DNA from: Symbioplanes lichenis
GTDB lineage: Bacteria > Actinomycetota > Actinomycetes > Mycobacteriales > Micromonosporaceae
Length of the DNA: 64,000 bases
Direction of reading: 5' to 3'
Assembly (NCBI RefSeq): GCF_030709675.1
Contig: NZ_JAUZQD010000002.1
Location: 186,001-250,000 of the forward strand
Shown here: positions 59,382-64,000 of the stretch, in pieces
Numbering within the stretch: the first letter of the stretch is position 1
Layout: every line of letters starts with the position of its first letter
Notes under the pieces: model-generated
Told to the model about the DNA's origin: nothing
What the model saw: the letters and a program-made list of their open reading frames with translations, nothing else
Databases searched by the model: none
Program-made: the position numbers and the translations under genes

Positions 59382-61063
59382 GTTTCCGGCTGCGCATCTT
59401 CGTGCTCGTCATGGTGGTGGCGGTGACGGCGATCGGCGCGACGGCGTGGCTGACGCTCAGCCTCACCTCCCGCGAGTACGAGCGGGCGCAGCGCGACGCC
59501 GTCCGCCACGAGCAGGAGTTCGCCGACGAGGTGCAGAGCTTCGGGCTGCTGCGCGGCGGCTGGCCCGGCGTCGACGTGCTGGTCGCCGACCTGTCCGGCC
59601 GCTACCGGCTGCACGTCCAGCTGCGCACCGAGGACGGCGTCGTGCTGGCCGACTCGGACACGATCGCGGGCCGCACCGCCGCCCCGGTGCAGGCCGCCGG
59701 CATCGGCATCGACCCCCGCCCGCAGCTCGACCCCGGGATCGCCGCCGCGGCCGCCACGCCCGGCGCGGACGCCCCGAAAGCCCTCTTCACCGGCTCGCAG
59801 TCCGGCTCCCCGGCGACCCGGATGATCCGCCAGGCCGCCGAGTACCGCGCCGCGCTCCTGGCGGCCCGCTGCATCGCCGACGCGCAGGACGAGCTGACCG
59901 AGCCGCTCGGGCTCGCCCGGGCTCCGTACCTGTCGCCGGAGCAGCTGCGCGATCACCCGGACTGCGCCCGCGACGCCGAGACCAAGGTGCTGCGCGACGT
60001 CGCCTGGCTGCGGCAGCTCAGCACCCAGTGGTCGAGCTGTGCCGCGGCCACGCCCACGGCCACGTGCCTCTATCTCACGTTCACGCGCGGGGTGACGAGC
60101 TTCTCGGCCGTACCGTTGCAGCTCTATCTCGGCGTGCAGGCGGACACCTCCACCGACGCCCTCGGCCGGCCCGCGCTCCTCGGCGCCGCCGGGCTGGTGC
60201 TGCTCGCGGCCCTGGGCACCGCGCTGATCGCCCGGCAGATCAGCCTGCCCGTGCGCCGGCTCACCGACGCGTCCCGGCGGCTGGCCGGCGGCCACCTCGA
60301 CACCCGCGTGCCCGCCGACGGCGGCAGCGAGCTGGCCCGCCTGTCCGCCTCCTTCAACGCCATGGCCGAGGCGGTGCAGCGCAGCGAGGAACGCCAGCGC
60401 CGGCTGGTCGCCGACGTCGCCCACGAGCTGCGGACGCCGCTGTCGAACCTGCGCGGCTATCTGGAGGGCCTCTCCGACGGGGTGATCGAGCCCAGCCAGG
60501 AGCTCTTCGCCTCCCTGCACGAGGAGACCCTGCTGCAGCGCCGCATCCTCGACGACCTGCAGGTCCTCGCGCTGGCCGAGGCGGGCGACCTGCAGTACCA
60601 CCGGGTCCCGGCCGACCTGGCCGAGCTGGTCACCACCGCCGCCACCGCGCACCGGGCGGTCGCCGCCGAGGCCGGCATCGAGCTCACCGTCGACGCCCCG
60701 CAGCCCGTCGACGCGGTCGCCGACCCCGACCGGCTGCGCCAGGTCCTCGGCAACCTGCTCAGCAACGCCGTCCGCTACACCGACAGCGGCGGCACGGTGT
60801 CGGTGCGGGTCTTCGCGGCGGGCGCCGACGCCGTGCTCACGGTCCGCGACACGGGCGTGGGCATGAGCGCCGACGACGTCGGCCGGGTCTTCGACCGCTT
60901 CTGGCGCGCGGACCCGGCCCGCCAGCGGGCCACCGGCGGCACGGGCCTGGGCCTGACCATCGCCCACCAGATCGTCACCGACCACGGCGGGCGGATCGAG
61001 GTCGCGTCCCAGCCGCATTTAGGAACAACTTTCACCGTACGCATCCCGCGCCGCCCCGGGTGA
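59378..61063 (+). CDS. Sensor histidine kinase
   Basis: 561 residues. Membrane helix 1 (LRIFVLVMVVAVTAIGATAW), a 230-residue extracellular sensor with several Cys (ARCIADAQ, DHPDCARD, WSSCAAATPTATCLYL), membrane helix 2 (LLGAAGLVLLAALGTALIAR), HAMP (LPVRRLTDASRRLAGGHLDT), the HisKA box with His349 in DVAHELRTPLSNLRG, and HATPase motifs NLLSNAVRYTD, RDTGVGMS and GGTGLGLTIAH. The Cys set may form disulfides that shape the sensor. GTG 59378 overlaps the regulator stop. Signal unknown. Confidence 0.94.
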   Translation: MSFRLRIFVLVMVVAVTAIGATAWLTLSLTSREYERAQRDAVRHEQEFADEVQSFGLLRGGWPGVDVLVADLSGRYRLHVQLRTEDGVVLADSDTIAGRTAAPVQAAGIGIDPRPQLDPGIAAAAATPGADAPKALFTGSQSGSPATRMIRQAAEYRAALLAARCIADAQDELTEPLGLARAPYLSPEQLRDHPDCARDAETKVLRDVAWLRQLSTQWSSCAAATPTATCLYLTFTRGVTSFSAVPLQLYLGVQADTSTDALGRPALLGAAGLVLLAALGTALIARQISLPVRRLTDASRRLAGGHLDTRVPADGGSELARLSASFNAMAEAVQRSEERQRRLVADVAHELRTPLSNLRGYLEGLSDGVIEPSQELFASLHEETLLQRRILDDLQVLALAEAGDLQYHRVPADLAELVTTAATAHRAVAAEAGIELTVDAPQPVDAVADPDRLRQVLGNLLSNAVRYTDSGGTVSVRVFAAGADAVLTVRDTGVGMSADDVGRVFDRFWRADPARQRATGGTGLGLTIAHQIVTDHGGRIEVASQPHLGTTFTVRIPRRPG

Positions 61064-61130
61064 CCGGCGGTTTCGTCGCCGCGTCGCGTGGTATGCCGCA
61101 CCGGCGCGCACGCGTCGGGAGGAGGCGGGG

Positions 61131-62315
61131 ATGCACATCTCCGAGGGGTGGCACGACGCCCTGGTACGCCTGGTGGCCGCCGGCCGCACGGCCCAGGGCG
61201 ACGAGTTCGCGGCCGTGGTCGCGGGCGCGGCGGCACCGGTGGGCGTCGACATCCGGATCTACGCCGTCGACCAGCAGCAGCGGACCCTGCGACCGGTCGG
61301 CGCGCCCGGTGATCATCTGCCGGTGGACACCACGGAGGCCGGCCGGGCGTACATGTATGTGGAGCCGGTGTCCGGCGCCGCCCGGCTGTGGCTGCCCCTG
61401 CTGGACGGGGTCGAACGGCTCGGCGTCCTCGAGGTCGTGGCCCGCGACCCGGCGGTGGATCTCGACGACCCCGGCCTGCGCGCCGGCTGTGACCTGTTCG
61501 CCCAGCTGACCGGGCACCTGTACGCGGCCAAGGTGCCCTACGGCGACACGCTGAAGCGGGCCCGGCGCACCCGCGGCATGTCCGAGGCGTCCGAGCTGCT
61601 CTGGCAGCTGCTGCCCCCGCTGACCTTCGCGTCGGCGCGCGTGGCGGTCGCCGCCATCCTCGAACCCTGCTACGACGTCGGCGGCGACGGCTTCGACTAC
61701 GCCGTCGACGGTGACACCGCCTTCTTCGCGCTGTTCGACAGCGTCGGGCACACCCTGCGGTCCGGCCTGGGCACCGCCACGGTGCTCGCCGCCGTCCGCG
61801 CGGCCCGCATCGCCGGCGCCGGCCTGCCCGCCCTGGCCCGGGCGGCGGACGAGGCCCTGGCCCGGCACCTGCCCGAGATGGGCTTCACGACCGCCGTGCT
61901 CGGCACCCTGGACCTGACGACCGGCCGGCTGCACTACCTCAACGCCAGTCACCCCGCGCCGATGGTCCTGCGCGACGGCACGGTCGTGAGCCGCCTCGAC
62001 CGGGGCCGGCGCCTGCCGCTCGGCCTGGGCGACAAGGACCCGGAGATCGCCGCGCTGAGCCTCGAGCCCGGCGACCGGCTGCTGCTCTTCACCGACGGCG
62101 TCACCGACTCCCGCGGTCCCGACGGCGACCTCTTCGGCGAGGCCCGGCTGGCCGCCCTGGTCGGCCGGCACACCGCGGCCGGGCTGCCCGCCCCGGAGAC
62201 GCTGCGCCGGCTGTGCCACGCCACCCTCGACCACTACGCCGGCCCGCCGGCCGACGACGCCACCATGCTCTACCTCGAATGGTCCCGGGACGCGGCCCGC
62301 CAGGTGACCCCGTGA
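61131..62315 (+). CDS. SpoIIE-type PP2C phosphatase
   Basis: 394 residues. An N-terminal GAF-like region (FAAVVAGAAAPVGVDIRIYA, LWLPLLDGVERLGVLEVVAR) precedes the SpoIIE phosphatase domain with metal motifs CYDVGGDGFDYAVDGD, FDSVGHTLRSGLGTATVL and LLLFTDGVTDSRGPDGD, ADDATMLYLEW. Likely part of a partner-switching sigma control, like the protein at 31779. ATG 61131 lies 67 bases after the kinase gene, so co-transcription with the two-component system is possible. Confidence 0.88.
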   Translation: MHISEGWHDALVRLVAAGRTAQGDEFAAVVAGAAAPVGVDIRIYAVDQQQRTLRPVGAPGDHLPVDTTEAGRAYMYVEPVSGAARLWLPLLDGVERLGVLEVVARDPAVDLDDPGLRAGCDLFAQLTGHLYAAKVPYGDTLKRARRTRGMSEASELLWQLLPPLTFASARVAVAAILEPCYDVGGDGFDYAVDGDTAFFALFDSVGHTLRSGLGTATVLAAVRAARIAGAGLPALARAADEALARHLPEMGFTTAVLGTLDLTTGRLHYLNASHPAPMVLRDGTVVSRLDRGRRLPLGLGDKDPEIAALSLEPGDRLLLFTDGVTDSRGPDGDLFGEARLAALVGRHTAAGLPAPETLRRLCHATLDHYAGPPADDATMLYLEWSRDAARQVTP

Positions 62316-62326
62316 GCCCTCACGGG
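62309..62326. terminator. Palindrome spanning two convergent stop codons
   Basis: CCCGTGAG-CC-CTCACGGG covers the rightward TGA (62313) and the leftward TCA (62320). Only five bases separate the two coding regions. A bidirectional terminator is likely, although the two-base centre would have to open in RNA. Confidence 0.5.
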
Positions 62327-63729
62327 CGCCGCACCATCCGCGCCGCCGCGGCGGCGATCGTCGTGGCGAAGAGCAACCCACTGAGGATCAACAGGTACGC
62401 GAGCCACGCCGTCCAGCCGCGCGCGTGATAGTTCGACTGCTGGCCGAGGTCGACGACGGGCAGGATGAGATCGGCGGTGTACGCCACGGCGACGAACGGC
62501 GGCGCCTTGGCGGCCTCGGCGGCGCGCGGCGGTTCGAGCCCGAAGACCACCGTGCCGAGCAGTACGAGCACGGCCAGCCAGGCCACCGCCCGGGCCGGAC
62601 GGTAGCCGTACCCCACGGTCAGGTCCTGCAGCCGCCCCCACAGCCGGCCGGTGAAGGGCAGCTGTTCGCGCTGGTGCCGCTCCCCGGCCAGGAGGACCTC
62701 GCGCGCGTCGGCGTCGCGGCCGCTTTTCCGGTACGTGGCGGCGAGCTGGCCGTACGCCTGCGGGCTGTAGCCCTCCGGGGTGCGCCGCAGCCAGCTCAGC
62801 CGATCCCCGGCCTCGGACAGCGCGTCGTACGTGAGACCGCCGAGCCGGGTCTCGTCCGGCCACGTGACGGGATCGTCGCGCAGCAGGCCGATCCGCGCGT
62901 GCCGCAGGTCGACCGCGCCCGTGGGGGTCCGCGCCGGCAGCAGCGCGAGCTCCCGGGTCTGCAGGTGCCGCAGACCGAGCACCCCGTCGAGGTGGGCCCC
63001 CGCGAAGGAGAGCCAGCTGACGACCTGCGCGTGGTGCAGCGTGACGGCGCCGGTGGCGCTGAACCCGTCGCTCAGCCTCGCGAACGCCCCGACGCGCAGG
63101 TCGGTGGCGTGCAGGGCCCGCCCGCCCGGGTTGCTGAGCTGTGCCCCCTCCAGCCGCAGGGACCCGGCGATCTCGGCGTTCGTGAGGCGGACGAGCCCGT
63201 CGCAGCGGAAGCCGTCGTTCGCGCGGACGTCGCCGTCGACCCGCATCCGGATCCCGTCCAGCATCGGCACTTGAGGGTCGCCGCCGGGCTTGCCGATGTG
63301 GGCGCCGTCGAGGATCAGCTGGTTGCTGATCGACGCGCCGGAGAGCATGACCGGCCCGGTGATCCGCGACCCGGTCAGGCGCAGATGCGCGGCGAAGGTC
63401 GCGTTCGCGGCGCTCAGGCCGGGCAGCTCGCACTCGCGGATGCTGAGCTGCCGGATGCGCGAGCCGTAGAGCTGGACCACGTTGTCGAAGCGGCACTGCA
63501 CCAGCCGGACCGGCGCCTCGACGTCCGCGTAGAGCAGCCGCAGCGTGCCCGTGACCCGGGCGCCGCTCAGCCGCAGGGCCGGCATCTCGCCCTCCGCGCC
63601 CCGGACGCCGCCCAGCAGCAGGAAGCGCAGGAAGGTCGCGCTCACCCGGGGGTCGGGGAGGCGCCGGACGTTGAGGAGGCGGCCGCGCTGGAAGGCTCGC
63701 TGGACGGCGAGCTCGGTGTCGGAGGGCAC
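62320..63729 (-). CDS. Beta-helix (pentapeptide-like) membrane protein
   Basis: 469 residues. Residues about 50-290 are regular short strands rich in A/L-x-L-x-G/R (LRLSGARVTGTLRLLYADVE, NATFAAHLRLTGSRITGPVM, AEIAGSLRLEGAQLSNPGG), predicting a right-handed beta-helix. The C-terminal 120 residues contain two or three membrane helices (AVAWLAVLVLLGTVVFGLEP, LAYLLILSGLLFATTIAAAA). Similar actinobacterial proteins are sometimes labelled membrane oxidoreductases without evidence. Start GTG 63729, 58 bases from the divergent nucleotidyltransferase gene. Function unknown. Confidence 0.75.
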   Translation of the reverse strand: MPSDTELAVQRAFQRGRLLNVRRLPDPRVSATFLRFLLLGGVRGAEGEMPALRLSGARVTGTLRLLYADVEAPVRLVQCRFDNVVQLYGSRIRQLSIRECELPGLSAANATFAAHLRLTGSRITGPVMLSGASISNQLILDGAHIGKPGGDPQVPMLDGIRMRVDGDVRANDGFRCDGLVRLTNAEIAGSLRLEGAQLSNPGGRALHATDLRVGAFARLSDGFSATGAVTLHHAQVVSWLSFAGAHLDGVLGLRHLQTRELALLPARTPTGAVDLRHARIGLLRDDPVTWPDETRLGGLTYDALSEAGDRLSWLRRTPEGYSPQAYGQLAATYRKSGRDADAREVLLAGERHQREQLPFTGRLWGRLQDLTVGYGYRPARAVAWLAVLVLLGTVVFGLEPPRAAEAAKAPPFVAVAYTADLILPVVDLGQQSNYHARGWTAWLAYLLILSGLLFATTIAAAAARMVRRP

Positions 63730-63787
63730 ACCGCGATTGTGGCGAGGGCAGGCAAGAAGTGTCGGACCCGGCCGGTAGGTTCTCGGC

Positions 63788-64000
63788 GTGACCGCGAACA
63801 TCGACGAGTTCTACCGGGACGTCGCCACCCTGGCGCTGGGCGTGGGGGAGAAGCACGGGTTCGTGCTCGGCGGCGGCGTGGCCTGGCTGGTCAACGGCCT
63901 CGTGCGGCGGCCCACCGAGGACATCGACCTGTTCACCGACACGGCCGGTGCCGTGGAGGCCGCGGCGGCGGACGTGACCGGGGCGCTGACCGCCGCCGGC
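63788..64000 (+). CDS. AbiEii-type nucleotidyltransferase-like protein, 5' part only
   Basis: The first 71 codons are visible and the gene runs off the window. GTG 63788. FVLGGGVAWLVNGLVRRPTE followed by DIDLFTD gives the Gly-Gly motif and the D-x-D metal pair of the nucleotidyltransferase fold used by AbiEii/MNT-type toxins and related proteins. Whether it is a toxin-antitoxin component depends on sequence beyond 64000; no antitoxin-like gene precedes it. Confidence 0.75.
   Translation, partial: MTANIDEFYRDVATLALGVGEKHGFVLGGGVAWLVNGLVRRPTEDIDLFTDTAGAVEAAAADVTGALTAAG

Overview
The window is very GC-rich chromosomal DNA with strong third-codon G/C bias, many GTG starts, Tat-type signal peptides and ATGA/GTGA stop-start overlaps. 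Together with the block pgsA - DUF881 - sbp - DUF881 - gcvH - garA - ftsR - DUF151 - merR (the order known from mycobacteria as Rv1822 to Rv1830) this points to a filamentous actinobacterium. The overall gene content (glgC/glgA, SpoIIE phosphatases, abundant secreted glycosidases) suits Micromonosporaceae such as Actinoplanes; the genus is an inference. No rRNA, tRNA, CRISPR array, IS element or prophage was recognised.

Layout. 1-5200: M20 peptidase (cut by the window edge), a decayed composite HD/GlxA pseudogene, a Tat-exported BBE-type flavin oxidase, and a coupled three-gene unit around a DUF4331 protein. 5228-8400: AraC regulator, a truncated receiver-like membrane protein convergent with an EamA transporter, and a divergent Lrp regulator. 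8382-14613: divergent glgC/glgA, an FAD oxidoreductase, a membrane-anchored trypsin-like protease and a secreted GH10-like hydrolase. 14916-23926: ABC-F ATPase, a TetR/flavin monooxygenase pair with two operator-like sites, PhzF, a MoxR-type AAA plus VWA pair, YnfA. 24467-31010: the conserved membrane/GcvH/GarA/FtsR block. 31094-34869: methyltransferase, SpoIIE phosphatase, TetR plus SDR with a perfect operator palindrome. 35059-40957: three secreted glycosidases (GH54 arabinofuranosidase with a lectin domain, GH59 and a GH63-type enzyme) whose two promoters share a LacI-type operator. 41067-48958: DUF6624 protein, EamA/LysR pair, ECF sigma factor with a membrane partner, then two coupled genes of no known function, one for a 1121-residue multi-region protein. 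48962-50905: a decayed GH31 gene and an acetyltransferase stub around an intact hydrolase. 51072-56494: polysaccharide deacetylase, secreted collagen-like protein, a small unknown, and a membrane protein with an outer GDPD-like domain. 56621-64000: asnB divergent from a two-component system, a second SpoIIE phosphatase, a beta-helix membrane protein, and a nucleotidyltransferase cut by the window end.

Two things stand out. First, tandem repeats of 26 to 51 bp sit at the 3' ends of at least four genes; at three of these the stop codon lies inside a repeat unit, as if gene ends were being copied outward. Repeats inside reading frames have periods divisible by three (33, 39, 51), while those beyond stops do not (26-28, 31, 38). 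Second, the coupled pair at 44628-48958 looks like an uncharacterised system. Product names rest on reading the translations and recognising motifs; no database search was run.
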